Assembly: GCA_035515795.1 (NCBI GenBank) | Contig: DATJAY010000023.1 | Span: 62,001 to 126,000, forward strand | DNA length: 64,000 bases | DNA from: Candidatus Acidiferrales bacterium | GTDB lineage: Bacteria; Bacteroidota; Ignavibacteria; Kryptoniales; JAKASW01 | Reading direction: 5' to 3' | Part shown: positions 35,929 through 44,648 of the stretch, one piece after another | Layout: each line of letters begins with the position of its first letter | How positions within the stretch are numbered: the first letter of the stretch is position 1 | Notes under the pieces: model-generated | Seen by the model: only the letters and a program-made list of their open reading frames with translations | Told to the model about the DNA's origin: nothing | The model's database searches: none | Translations under genes and position numbers: made by a program

Positions 35929-38613
35929 TCACTTCATCAACACCAGCTTCTTTATCGAAACAAACTTTTGTCCATTATTACCGATGGCAGCGATTCTGTA
36001 GAAGTACACTCCGCTTGCGAACCTGTCCATATTCACCACCTCGTTGAATCTTCCGGCGTTCATCGCTCCGTAATTGTTCTCAAGTACCCTTTGTCCAAGT
36101 ACGTTATAGATATCCAGAGCCACCGTCGATTGTTCTTTCAAGTCGAACCTGATCGTGGTCGATGGATTGAACGGGTTTGGATAGTTCTGGTAGAGCGCGA
36201 AATCCTTCGGGATTGCTACACTAACCGTAAGCGTATCTATATTTTTTGCCGCGCCGCTCGTGGAAACGCCCTGAATCTCGTACTCGTATGTGGAACCGGC
36301 CGTTACATGGTCATCTGTGAAGTTATAAACCTTCCCCGTGCTGCTCGTACCTATACCTCTTAAGCCGTTATTCGTAATGAAACCGGCAATCAATTTAAAT
36401 CCGTTTGTCCCGGAATCTGCACGAAGGATGTTGAATCCCGCGTTGTCGACTTCCGACTGGGTCTGCCATGTCAATGCAACAGAGCTGTAGCTCGCCGCGG
36501 CTTTGAACGAAGAGACTTCTACCGCGAGCGAATTATCTTTGACGACAAGCAACGCAGGGTTCGATGTTGCAGACGAAACGCCGTTGGTGAAGACCGCCCT
36601 GTACTCGTAGCCGTTTTCAGTTATCGACGCGACGAATGAATAAGTTGTACCGGTTGCACCGGGAACATTGGTCCATGTCGTACCGCCATCCGTACTCACC
36701 TGCCATTGCACGGTCGGAGCGGGATTGCCATTTGCGGCTGAGGTGAACGAGGCGCTGTTGCCGACAACTACCGTATCGTTTGCAGGGTTTGTTGTAACAG
36801 TGGGAGCAAAATCCACCGTCAATATCGCAGCATTACTGTTCACCGAGCTCACGGTGTTCGTGAACACTGCCCGGTATTCTTTTCCATTGTCGGTCGATGC
36901 AGTGGTGAACGAATAAGTCGTACTCGTGGCACCTCCGATGTTATTCCATGTCGAGCCGCCATTTGTGCTCACCTGCCACTGGACTGTCGGTGAAGGACTT
37001 CCACTGGCGGCTGAGGTGAACGAGGCACCCTGGCCGGTATTCACGGTCTGGTTAGTTGGCTGCACGGTAACGCTCGGGCCGACATTCACAGTGATCGTCG
37101 GCGAAGTCGTTGCCGTCCCGCCGTCAACACTTGCTTGCGCACTGCCGTTGCTTCCAGCGGTTCCACCAGCTGTGAACGTTGCCGTCGCGATTCCGCTTGA
37201 GATTGAAGTTTGTTGGTTCGAGAGCGTGCCAAGTACAAGGCTTCCCCATGAAACACCAAGCCCGCTCAACGCACTCAAGTTGCTCGCGGAAATTGTCGAG
37301 CCGGCAGAGTTTGTAAGAAAGCTCGCCGTAAGCTTTGTTGTATCACCTGAATTGATTGTTGTCCGGGCAGCAGTGTTTGTCAATTTTAAGTAAGGAGTAG
37401 CCGTTACACCAGCGCTTATGCCCGTCGCTCCTGAATTACTTGCCCACCAATCATTGGTCGCGGATACCGTGCCACCCCCGGTGACGTTAATGTTCGCATC
37501 GGATGTGGCACTATTACCTGAGAAACGGCAGTAGTTGATATTAGCCGTGCCGCCATTGGAAAAGATTGCTCCCCCGATGCCACCCGTTCCACCGGCGGAG
37601 TTGCTTGTAAAGGTACATCCGGTCATTGTAAGCGTTCCGCCTTCTGAGACAAAAATACCGCCGCCTTCCCCTTTATTCGTCCCCGCCGAAGCAAAGGTGT
37701 TGTTTGAGAATACAGTATTCGTGATACTCACGCCAGCTCCGCCCACTATAGTGTTGTCTATTTGTAGGCCGGCGCCCTGCCCACTTGCACTACTCACATT
37801 GATTGTATTGTTTGAAAAGGTACAACCTGAAATCGTCAGTGTCTCAGATGTTGCGAACGGAGCAAAGGACACGCCTGCTCCCGTCGCGTCACCACCATAA
37901 GTGTTCGTGACAAGCGTATTTGACGAGATGGTACAATTGGTAAGCGTTAAATACCCGCCGTCCATCTCTACACCACCAGCTACCGGCTCCTGAGTTGAAG
38001 CGTCACCGTATGCAGTATTATTTTGGATGGTGCAGTTCGTTAACGTCAAATGATCTGACGTACCGGTACCTCCATTTCCATCTATGATCCCTCCGCCACC
38101 GAAGCCATCGGCTTTGTCTTTGCCGTTTTCAATTGTCACTCCAGTAATGGTGCACGCAATTCCGCCGCCGATGCTGGGATCAATGTCGAATATGCGGTTT
38201 GTTCCATCCGTTTGATTAATGATCGTAGAACCAGCACCTGCACCGTTTATGGTCGTAGTAGTCGGCGTGCTTATCGCGCCAATCTGAATTTCACCAAGAG
38301 TAAGGTTATACGTACCAGATCCGACGCTGACCGTGGTTCCTGAATGGTAGTCGGCATACTCTATCGCCGAACGCAGTGAAATATTTCCTGAGCCATCATT
38401 TGCGGACGTACTTGGACTCGAAGCATGAGTATCGCTCGTCGTATTGACGGCGACCGTTGCTGCGAATAATGCACTTCCCGCCGCACCGATGGAAATGAAA
38501 ATAATTACGGCCGCGAACCAGGCAAAGATTAAACAGGCATCCTTTCTTTTGTCGGCAGCAGCAATCCTCTCAGAATCACACTTTGAATATGGTATCAACT
38601 TTCCAAACATCAT
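35929..38613 (-). CDS. Secreted parallel beta-helix protein with Ig-like repeats and T9SS sorting domain
   Basis: An 894-aa protein. The N-terminal hydrophobic segment (about 27-52) is a long signal peptide or anchor. Next is a parallel beta-helix (about 75-400) with LTLTNCTIQNNTA, LTNCTISSNT and MTGCTFTSNSA units, in the style of autotransporter-like and CSLREA-type proteins. A linker domain follows, then two near-identical Ig-like domains (about 510-690, each with PTVQWQVSTNGGSTW or PTVQWQVSTDGGTTW and YSF...EYRAVFTN). The shared fibronectin-like module (SSFKAAASYSSV to FNILRADS) and a T9SS tail (NYPNPFNPSTTIRF to LVLMK) end it. Likely a surface adhesin or polysaccharide-binding protein. 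AAGGAG is upstream of the ATGATG start. Confidence 0.82.
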   Translation of the reverse strand: MMFGKLIPYSKCDSERIAAADKRKDACLIFAWFAAVIIFISIGAAGSALFAATVAVNTTSDTHASSPSTSANDGSGNISLRSAIEYADYHSGTTVSVGSGTYNLTLGEIQIGAISTPTTTTINGAGAGSTIINQTDGTNRIFDIDPSIGGGIACTITGVTIENGKDKADGFGGGGIIDGNGGTGTSDHLTLTNCTIQNNTAYGDASTQEPVAGGVEMDGGYLTLTNCTISSNTLVTNTYGGDATGAGVSFAPFATSETLTISGCTFSNNTINVSSASGQGAGLQIDNTIVGGAGVSITNTVFSNNTFASAGTNKGEGGGIFVSEGGTLTMTGCTFTSNSAGGTGGIGGAIFSNGGTANINYCRFSGNSATSDANINVTGGGTVSATNDWWASNSGATGISAGVTATPYLKLTNTAARTTINSGDTTKLTASFLTNSAGSTISASNLSALSGLGVSWGSLVLGTLSNQQTSISSGIATATFTAGGTAGSNGSAQASVDGGTATTSPTITVNVGPSVTVQPTNQTVNTGQGASFTSAASGSPSPTVQWQVSTNGGSTWNNIGGATSTTYSFTTASTDNGKEYRAVFTNTVSSVNSNAAILTVDFAPTVTTNPANDTVVVGNSASFTSAANGNPAPTVQWQVSTDGGTTWTNVPGATGTTYSFVASITENGYEYRAVFTNGVSSATSNPALLVVKDNSLAVEVSSFKAAASYSSVALTWQTQSEVDNAGFNILRADSGTNGFKLIAGFITNNGLRGIGTSSTGKVYNFTDDHVTAGSTYEYEIQGVSTSGAAKNIDTLTVSVAIPKDFALYQNYPNPFNPSTTIRFDLKEQSTVALDIYNVLGQRVLENNYGAMNAGRFNEVVNMDRFASGVYFYRIAAIGNNGQKFVSIKKLVLMK

Positions 38614-38713
38614 CAGCTCTCCTTAATTAAGAAATCCTCCTCAAGACACCCAAGCGCCGATCGTGCCGGCACCATGTGCTTCAAGTTTCGTTAGCAGAAA
38701 GAAAATCAACTAA

Positions 38714-39256
38714 TCATGGGCGTTGGGGAAATATCCCACTTAGGCAGATAATGAAGGTCACTGCGAGATAAGGCTGCCTGTTTTCGTGGGGCAGGCTGCC
38801 GCCAACGGAGGAGACGATTTGCGTTCCTGATTTCCCGAGTTGGACGAGAGACGCAGTGTCATCCGTGTATAAATTCTCTGCAGTCCTTCCGTGAAGAATC
38901 TCAGCCCATGTGTTCCCTATGGGAGTCGTTTTATCTCCACCGCCGCCAACACCGAGCACCGCGTGGTTGTGAGCAGGCATCGTTGCAGAATCAATCGTCA
39001 CCGATTCCACCCCGCCCGTTTCGCCGACAAATCTTTCAGTCAATCCGATTCCGGCCCCGGCGCACAACGGCGCACTCCCCTTCAAATTAGGAAGTTGGAA
39101 AATTGAAGTGCCGTTCCCTCCGAAATTTGTACCGAGAAGTGAGAATAGAGCGGTGTTTTGACTGATAGGCAAGAGCTGTCCGTCGCACGTCGCCCAATTC
39201 ACCGGCGCGAAGTTTCCAGCGAACATTCTTATCTCACCTAAATATGGATCTGCCAT
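38714..39256 (-). CDS. Phage-tail-collar (microcystin-dependent-protein-like) protein 1
   Basis: A 180-aa protein. MADPYLGEIRMFAGNFAP, then WATCDGQLLPISQNTALFSLLGTNFGGNG and FQLPNLKG, is the Phage Tail Collar domain signature. The C-terminal half has MPAHNHAVL and LPHENRQPYLAVTFIICLSG. The family is named from cyanobacterial proteins with altered levels in microcystin mutants, and the fold is that of phage short-fibre collars. No signal peptide. An AAGGAG precedes the ATG. It is the last of three tandem paralogues. Confidence 0.9.
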   Translation of the reverse strand: MADPYLGEIRMFAGNFAPVNWATCDGQLLPISQNTALFSLLGTNFGGNGTSIFQLPNLKGSAPLCAGAGIGLTERFVGETGGVESVTIDSATMPAHNHAVLGVGGGGDKTTPIGNTWAEILHGRTAENLYTDDTASLVQLGKSGTQIVSSVGGSLPHENRQPYLAVTFIICLSGIFPQRP

Positions 39257-39273
39257 AAAATCTCCTTGTATGC

Positions 39274-39783
39274 TTAGTTGCGAGACGGGAAGATCCCGTT
39301 AAGCGCGATAACGAAGTTGAGAGTTAAGAAAGGCGACATGTTTGTGTGCGGCTGGCCGCCAATCGTTCCGATCGCCGATCCGTTCATGTTGCCTGTGGGA
39401 TTTGGATCATACGCGTTGGCTGTCTGAGTCGCCCACAAGTTGCTCGCCACCTGCCCTTTGTTGGGACTTGCCGAGCTTCCCCTCATGAAGTGCGTGTGAC
39501 TCGGTATCTGCTGGGATGTAAGTGCAACACTTGCCACTCCGCCAACCTGCCCGATTGAATAGTTTGTCCCAAAATTATTTGTACCAACATGATATGGGAC
39601 GAGGCCTTGAAGGTTTGGAAGCGCAAATGTACTTACGCCATTGCCTCCGAAAAACGTGCCGAGTATTGCGAACAAAGCCTGGTTCTGGCTGATCGCCATC
39701 GTCTGACCGTTGCATTGCGCCCAACCCCTCGGTGCAAAACCGAAGCTAACGATTCTAATTTCTCCGAGATAAGGTGATGCCAT
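39274..39783 (-). CDS. Phage-tail-collar (microcystin-dependent-protein-like) protein 2
   Basis: A 169-aa paralogue with MASPYLGEIRIVSFGFAPRG, GQTMAISQNQALFAILGTFFGGNG, FALPNLQG and IPSHTHFM. The His-x-His in the C-terminal half is shared with the neighbours; in phage fibre proteins of this type such histidines bind metal. GGAGGAG lies upstream of the ATG. Gaps of 17 and 49 bp to the paralogues on either side indicate one transcript. Confidence 0.9.
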   Translation of the reverse strand: MASPYLGEIRIVSFGFAPRGWAQCNGQTMAISQNQALFAILGTFFGGNGVSTFALPNLQGLVPYHVGTNNFGTNYSIGQVGGVASVALTSQQIPSHTHFMRGSSASPNKGQVASNLWATQTANAYDPNPTGNMNGSAIGTIGGQPHTNMSPFLTLNFVIALNGIFPSRN

Positions 39784-39832
39784 TGGGTCTATCTCCTCCT
39801 ATTATTCATTTGCGCGAGCTCCTCTTATAAAT

Positions 39833-40348
39833 CTACTGTTGTGTGGGATATGTCCCTTGCAGTGCTATTATGAAATTCACTACCTGGAACGGAATCATGT
39901 TTTCGTGAGGCAGACTCTGCCCACTTAATGTCATTGCAGCAGGATTCATTGCTGCATTTCCCGGCCTGTCGGTGTACACAGTCTCTGTCGCGACCGCCCA
40001 CACGTTGCCGGACACAGTTGGCTGACTCGCCTTATTGTCACTCGCCATAAGCGTGTGGTTGTGCGCGCCGACCTGGTTTGCCGTCAAGGGAACAGCTTCC
40101 ACTCCACCGTTCTGCCCCAGAACATAAACATTTCCAGGTTGATCTCTCCCCATATGAATTGGAACGCGGCCCCGCAAGTCCGGCAGGTTGAAAGTGGTTT
40201 GACCGTTGCCGCCGTATGTGGTGCCGATCAGACTGTAGAGTGCATCGTTTTCCGATATGTTCAGCGTAGATCCATCGCATAAGGCCCAACCAACCGGTGC
40301 AAAATTGAATCCGACCATTCTTATTTCCCCTAAGTAGGGAGTTGCCAT
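39833..40348 (-). CDS. Phage-tail-collar (microcystin-dependent-protein-like) protein 3
   Basis: A 171-aa paralogue with MATPYLGEIRMVGFNFAPVG, DGSTLNISENDALYSLIGTTYGGNG, FNLPDLRG, GAHNHTLM and LPHENMIPFQVVNFIIALQG. GAGGAGGT is upstream of the ATG. It is transcribed first of the three and follows the DUF6916-like gene by 17 bp. Their role outside phages is unproven. Confidence 0.9.
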   Translation of the reverse strand: MATPYLGEIRMVGFNFAPVGWALCDGSTLNISENDALYSLIGTTYGGNGQTTFNLPDLRGRVPIHMGRDQPGNVYVLGQNGGVEAVPLTANQVGAHNHTLMASDNKASQPTVSGNVWAVATETVYTDRPGNAAMNPAAMTLSGQSLPHENMIPFQVVNFIIALQGTYPTQQ

Positions 40349-40365
40349 TTCTATTTACCTCCTCT

Positions 40366-40686
40366 TTACTGATTTTTAATGAGTCGATTAAAAACTGCTT
40401 CGTAGATGAAACCGTCAAGATCTCGTCCCACCGGAACTATGAACATTTCGAACCCCCCAATTTTCGGATGATTAAAATTATATGCAGCTTGAGGAAGGAA
40501 TATGTTCGATGAGCCGTGCAATGTGAGAGAAAAAGTTTCTTGAATCGCTGAAGTCTTGCGTTCCGACATCCCAGATAATTTGAGTGGGATTCTTACTTCC
40601 GATGGTAAGATTACTTCGAAATCGCTGTTCAGGGTTTCATGGAACTCTTTGTATGTGAGTTTCTCCGCGATAATTTCGTCAGTCAT
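40366..40686 (-). CDS. DUF6916-like small protein
   Basis: A 106-aa protein with no signal peptide. The ending, in which FSLTLHGSSNIFLPQAAYNF is followed by HPKIGGFEMFIVPVGRD and YEAVFNR, matches the pattern I associate with DUF6916 proteins, which commonly accompany tail-collar genes. It is probably a small beta-barrel. AAGGAG lies four bases before the ATG. Being between the GNAT gene and the three collar proteins, it is likely a conserved member of this cassette. Biochemical role unknown. Confidence 0.7.
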   Translation of the reverse strand: MTDEIIAEKLTYKEFHETLNSDFEVILPSEVRIPLKLSGMSERKTSAIQETFSLTLHGSSNIFLPQAAYNFNHPKIGGFEMFIVPVGRDLDGFIYEAVFNRLIKNQ

Positions 40687-40761
40687 TGGTCTCCTTCTCT
40701 TTTATTCTAGGAGTTTATTGTCTCGGCAAAAAAAGTGGTTACGCTTGCAACGCGGTCTCTA

Positions 40762-41358
40762 TCACCTTGTGATTTCTGTCTCTCGTCTTGACATGTTTGA
40801 TTCCGAGTGAATTTCATCTTGAAGTATTTTACCCGGGCGATACTCCATCCTCGTATAAATGTTATCCGTACTCACCTCGACGAAACCGAGCCGCTCATAC
40901 AAGATTCGCGCCCGGTTGTAGACTTCAACGTAAAGTGAGAGTACCAGGTTTTCTCTCTCGGCATCGGACTTGAGTTTTCGTATCAGCATTGTCCCGATCC
41001 CGAGATTCCTGCAGGAAGGAGATATCGCGATATCGATTACATGCAAATCCCCCGGAAGCCTGGTGGTCAGGACCCTCCCGGCGCGATTGTCGTCGACGAG
41101 AATAATCTTGTAGTCCATATGGGGGAACGCGGCTGAGTAGTGCCTGGTTTGTGCGTCGAACTGCATCCGAAGAAAAACTTCTTTCTCCTCCTCCGTCCAG
41201 GGGACGGCGGCAAGTTCCTCTTCGCGAGTACTGGAAAAGAGTTGAAATAGAAATTCGCCATCCTCCCCCCTCGCGTCTCGCAAGGTTACACTTAAGCGAG
41301 GCAAGAGTTCTGAAACAGATAAGTTCGGTGTATCCAATGACTCTAAGTTCTTCTCCAA
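40762..41358 (-). CDS. GNAT-family N-acetyltransferase
   Basis: A protein of up to 198 aa. The acetyl-CoA-binding motif is visible as IAISPSCRNLGIGTMLIRKL, and LSLYVEVYNRARILYERLGFVEV is the family's end. The N-terminal part (VTLRDARGEDGEFLFQLFSSTREEEL) matches GNATs that sit beside tail-collar genes. The frame opens with TTG at 41358 without a good ribosome site, so the true start may be a few codons inside. Probable function is acetylation of a small molecule or a collar protein, inferred from position. Confidence 0.8.
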   Translation of the reverse strand: MEKNLESLDTPNLSVSELLPRLSVTLRDARGEDGEFLFQLFSSTREEELAAVPWTEEEKEVFLRMQFDAQTRHYSAAFPHMDYKIILVDDNRAGRVLTTRLPGDLHVIDIAISPSCRNLGIGTMLIRKLKSDAERENLVLSLYVEVYNRARILYERLGFVEVSTDNIYTRMEYRPGKILQDEIHSESNMSRRETEITR

Positions 41359-41500
41359 CTCAATTAATTACAAAATCTAAGTTCTTATAGTGTGAGAGTA
41401 TGCAACCATGACAGCTTCGTGGTCTAAACCATCTTCGACCTGCTGACATTTGAAGCCAGACAATAGTTCCTATCTTCTACTCTCCAGTTAAATAACCGAA

Positions 41501-41536
41501 CGGGGTAATTGGGTAATAAGTTCCCATCATACCCCG
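41501..41536. terminator. Hairpin downstream of the mono-haem protein gene
   Basis: CGGGGTA and TACCCCG arms, with an inner GGG/CCC pair, form a two-part stem about 50 bp after the stop at 41587. It separates the cytochrome-like gene from the GNAT cassette. The T-tract on the minus side is weak (TTCGGTTATTTAAC), so a terminator is likely but not certain. Confidence 0.4.
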
Positions 41537-41586
41537 TAAATTCGGATTCGTTTGGATTCATATCATATGTAATGGATATGTAGAAT

Positions 41587-42984
41587 CTATTTTCCCGTCG
41601 CATGACCGAGGAGAAAACTGAGGTTCGAATTAAGCTTCTTCACGGCGCCGGTGGCAAAACCGTGGCAGTTCATACAGGATCCCATGGGCTTTCCCTGTAT
41701 GTATGTTTCCAGCACCGTGTTGGTAAGCTGAGGCGGAATCCCGAGGATGTCGCCGGGGCGGCTGTCTTCGGCATTGAGCCACTGAGTACCGATCAACTTA
41801 TAATTTGCCCAGATGGTGCCTTTCAGTTTCTTCCTCCAGATTGCGTTCACCTTCTCCGTCGCATAGAAAATCGAATCGGCACGCTCGACCTGCGTACCGT
41901 ACTTGCCATCGTATGCATACATCGAAGCATAAGGCGGGCCGGGAGACCACTTGTAGACTTTTTGCGAGTCGATCAGACTCGGCGGAGTATTCACGGGGCA
42001 ATCCGTGCATCCCTGATTATAAAATGAATACCACATAGTATCTCCCGGTGTGACTGGAGCGGCGGGTGCGTTGTCGACCTGCTCGAACGTCGTCCAGATA
42101 CCGTCACTTCCTTTTGTATCCGTATAGTGGTTCACATGAAATCCAACAAGTCCGACCAGCGCGTTGATGATAAGCGGTTTTCCATTCGTGGTATGCGAGC
42201 TGTCCATGTAGATCACGACCTGCTTAGTATAATATCGGGTCGGATCATCGCCCTTCGTGGTGTCGAGTATCCGCCATGCTGCCTTAATCTCCATAGCGCC
42301 CACCCTGCCGCCTTTATTGTGGGTAGTGTCGGAATAGAAACCGGTAGTGAACATTACCACCTTGCCGCTGTCAACGAATCTCTGTTGACCCGGGATGGTG
42401 TTGAGACGATTCTTTGTCGCATAGTTTACCCAATCCTTATTCACCCGGACTTCATACATTACAAAGTTCAGGTTGCGGTCTATCAGCGGATCCTGAGGAA
42501 GTGCCTGCAGATATCCGTTGATAGTGTCCGGGAGATCGTTCTTGAACATCATTGTGAGAATATCTTTTCCGTGGGCGTTTGCAAGAAGCTGAAGCTTCTT
42601 TGTGTGTGCGGGATTGAAGACATCTTTGGGGTCGGTGTAGAACTCCCAGACACGCGGCGCGCTGTTGCTCGATGTAAGCGATGGCATCGGAGTACCGTTC
42701 GGATTTGCAGGCCAGTTGAGAGCGACAAACAACTGCCACGAATAGTAATCGAATGTAGTCTGGCATTCGGCAGTGAGCGTCGAGTAGCCGTTCTGAAGCT
42801 GGACGAAATCCACATCATGCGGGATGAACGAGCTGAGCTTGTTCGGGTTGCCGGGCTGCGGGTTGAACGAAAGCGGGTGGCGCGTCCTGCAAAGCTGGAC
42901 AGGCTTCTTCTCCGTGCCTCCGGTAAAGCCGCCGGCAAGCATAATAGTTACCAGGCACATCATAATGATATGAATCTGTTTCAT
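41587..42984 (-). CDS. Secreted protein with single C-terminal haem-c motif
   Basis: A 465-aa protein with a signal peptide (MKQIHIIMMCLVTIMLAGG) and a single CMNCH motif at residues 437-441, close to the C-terminus. Most of the protein is a domain I do not recognise by name, with YYSWQLFVALNWPANPNG, RVWEFYTDP, GAMEIKAAWRIL and VGLVGFHVNHYT. This recalls cytochrome c-like hypothetical proteins in other bacteria. A redox role in the periplasm is likely if haem is attached. A strong GGAGGAGG precedes the ATG. It is immediately downstream of the paralogue cluster and may share its transcript. A 293-codon frame on the other strand here is an artefact. Confidence 0.75.
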   Translation of the reverse strand: MKQIHIIMMCLVTIMLAGGFTGGTEKKPVQLCRTRHPLSFNPQPGNPNKLSSFIPHDVDFVQLQNGYSTLTAECQTTFDYYSWQLFVALNWPANPNGTPMPSLTSSNSAPRVWEFYTDPKDVFNPAHTKKLQLLANAHGKDILTMMFKNDLPDTINGYLQALPQDPLIDRNLNFVMYEVRVNKDWVNYATKNRLNTIPGQQRFVDSGKVVMFTTGFYSDTTHNKGGRVGAMEIKAAWRILDTTKGDDPTRYYTKQVVIYMDSSHTTNGKPLIINALVGLVGFHVNHYTDTKGSDGIWTTFEQVDNAPAAPVTPGDTMWYSFYNQGCTDCPVNTPPSLIDSQKVYKWSPGPPYASMYAYDGKYGTQVERADSIFYATEKVNAIWRKKLKGTIWANYKLIGTQWLNAEDSRPGDILGIPPQLTNTVLETYIQGKPMGSCMNCHGFATGAVKKLNSNLSFLLGHATGK

Positions 42985-42986
42985 TA

Positions 42987-43160
42987 CTACCTCCTCCTTT
43001 TTACTTGAAGATCTTTTTTAAAGATTTGTATACTATGCGCATGCATTAATTTTCCTTGCTGATAATGACAGAGACAACTTCCCTTCGGAGTTCGGAAAAC
43101 TTCCTGCAGCTGAAGTGAGAAAGGATTCGTGGTGATGCTGTAAAGAAGAAGTGTGGACAT
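42987..43160 (-). pseudogene. Truncated 57-aa copy of the scaffold-protein N-terminus
   Basis: A short frame starting at the ATG at 43160 reads MSTLLLYSITTNPFSLQ, nearly the same first residues as the four full paralogues upstream (LLLYSITTSPFPLQA and similar). It then runs into unrelated residues (EVFRTPKGSC...) and stops at 42987, two bases before the next gene's ATG. The similarity covers only about 17 residues, and the surrounding DNA also resembles the 5' end of those genes. I read it as a deletion remnant of a fifth paralogue, although expression as a short peptide cannot be excluded. No clear ribosome site is visible. Confidence 0.6.
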
Positions 43161-43256
43161 AGATCATTATCATTCCATTTGTCGACATGAATTAGAGTCA
43201 TGTTTAATTTATCTCAGACTGAGTTCGCTTGGCAGAAATTGTTCCGGGTCAAAGGA

Positions 43257-44615
43257 TTATGCCGGACTAAACGTAAACGAGTGACGGTCGAAAGATATCT
43301 CGAGGGATTTTTTGTACACAAATGAGGAAGCCGATTGCTGTAAGACAATCTGCCCTTTACCGGTATCGATTGTTACAATGGTTCCCGAAAGGCTCCATCT
43401 AGTTGCCGAGCCCCATCTCTCGTGCCGGGGGTTGTATCTGCCGCGGCCGGCGCTGCTGCCTCCATCTATGGAATAAGAGTATTCGCCGCCGCCGTCAGCA
43501 CGGAAGGTCAGCGTTTCGACAAGCTTATAATCGAATGTCCACACCCCGTCTGAGTCAGGAATAGATCCGAAGTCATGGTCGGTCAATCTCAACGAATGCG
43601 TCGCGAGATAGTCTCTGATGCTTTGAACCGTGACGGTCGCAAGATCGAACCGCTGCTTGGACCCCATCGCCCTTAATGCAAATGAGGTCGTCTTGTCGAC
43701 CTGAGTCGAGTAATCTTTGAGTCCGGTGACTTTGGCAACTCCTTCAATCTCTAGCTCTTTTGCGTTCGAGGCATCCCACGTAAGGGTCACCCACTGGGGC
43801 CCCGGAGAAAAATCCGTCCATGCAGGCGCAACACGGAACCAATTGATCTTCGGTGGAGGAGCTTCGGTAACGGTGACGGTTTTCTGAAGCTGGGCGTTAT
43901 ACGTTTGTCCCTCGACGCGCTGGGTCACATTCAAAGTGAAAACGGTCCTTTGCTGGAGTGTAAGTGGTGGATCGCCCTGCGACGGGTATTGTCCCTGGTT
44001 CGAGAGAGGCAGTTCTCCCTGCGCGGGGATTTTGACGATCCCTTTCTGCGGCGTGTAGAACTCTATGGAATAGGTTGCGCCCGATGGACCGTTCCAGTGG
44101 AGAGTTGTGTTCCCGCCGGGAGGAACCGTCACGGGCTCTGCCCAAAAAGAAACCTCTCCCCATCCATGAGGGAACTTCGTGATGAATAATTTTTGCACAG
44201 GACAATCAGGGAGCGTGCAGCTTCCGCTTCCTTCCGTGACGACGATTTCGACTGTTCCCGTCTGCGAATTGACCTGCACGTTGTTGAAAACAAAATTGAT
44301 GGACGCATTGTTGGCGAGTGTGCCATGACCTTCTTTCGGGGTAAACTCATATTGTACACCGCCAGAAGGATAGCTCGTTTTATGCAGCATCCAACCATCA
44401 GGCGGGACGGCACCGATGACTTTTGCGTCGTTCGTGAGCTGCGCCGATCCTTTTCCGACCGGAATCTGTACCATTATTCCCTGAAGAGGAACTTCGCCGC
44501 CGGTATTGTTGGTGGCAACGACTGTTATCACTGCCACATTCGGATTTCCACTTGCAGCGCTTGCCTGTAGAGGAAACGGGCTGGTTGTTATGCTATAGAG
44601 TAAAAGGCAATCCAC
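43257..44615 (-). CDS. Scaffold paralogue P1: beta-sandwich plus Ig-like protein of unknown function
   Basis: A 452-aa protein from a GTG start (44615) with GGAG just upstream. No signal peptide. Domain 1 (about 1-150) begins LLLYSITTSPFPLQA, has VATNNTGGEVPLQGIMVQIP and a CTLPDCPVQKLFITKFPHGWG block. Domain 2 (about 155-235) is Ig-like, with LHWNGPSGATYSIEFYTP and PPLTLQQRTVFTLNVT. Domain 3 (about 240-320) is a second Ig-like fold (VTLTWDASNAKELEIEG). The last ~120 residues are unique to this copy and beta-rich (FTFDYKLVETLTFRADGGGEYSYS). It belongs to a family of four tandem genes. I do not know its function; a structural or display role is suggested by the architecture. Confidence 0.7.
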   Translation of the reverse strand: MDCLLLYSITTSPFPLQASAASGNPNVAVITVVATNNTGGEVPLQGIMVQIPVGKGSAQLTNDAKVIGAVPPDGWMLHKTSYPSGGVQYEFTPKEGHGTLANNASINFVFNNVQVNSQTGTVEIVVTEGSGSCTLPDCPVQKLFITKFPHGWGEVSFWAEPVTVPPGGNTTLHWNGPSGATYSIEFYTPQKGIVKIPAQGELPLSNQGQYPSQGDPPLTLQQRTVFTLNVTQRVEGQTYNAQLQKTVTVTEAPPPKINWFRVAPAWTDFSPGPQWVTLTWDASNAKELEIEGVAKVTGLKDYSTQVDKTTSFALRAMGSKQRFDLATVTVQSIRDYLATHSLRLTDHDFGSIPDSDGVWTFDYKLVETLTFRADGGGEYSYSIDGGSSAGRGRYNPRHERWGSATRWSLSGTIVTIDTGKGQIVLQQSASSFVYKKSLEISFDRHSFTFSPA

Positions 44616-44648
44616 AACACTCCGAGAGTTTGCGTTGAAGCTGATATT

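Noticed and set aside
37535..37900. Plus-strand Pro/Val-rich ORFs opposite the beta-helix gene
   Set aside because: Low-complexity reading of the complementary strand of Thr/Asn/Gly-rich repeats, a common artefact.
38714..40348. Prophage or tailocin
   Set aside because: Only collar-domain proteins are present. No sheath, tube, baseplate, capsid, terminase, lysis or integrase gene was found.
42127..43008. 293-codon plus-strand open frame
   Set aside because: It lies opposite the cytochrome-like gene, which has a signal peptide, a strong ribosome site and CMNCH. The plus-strand translation shows no domain pattern.
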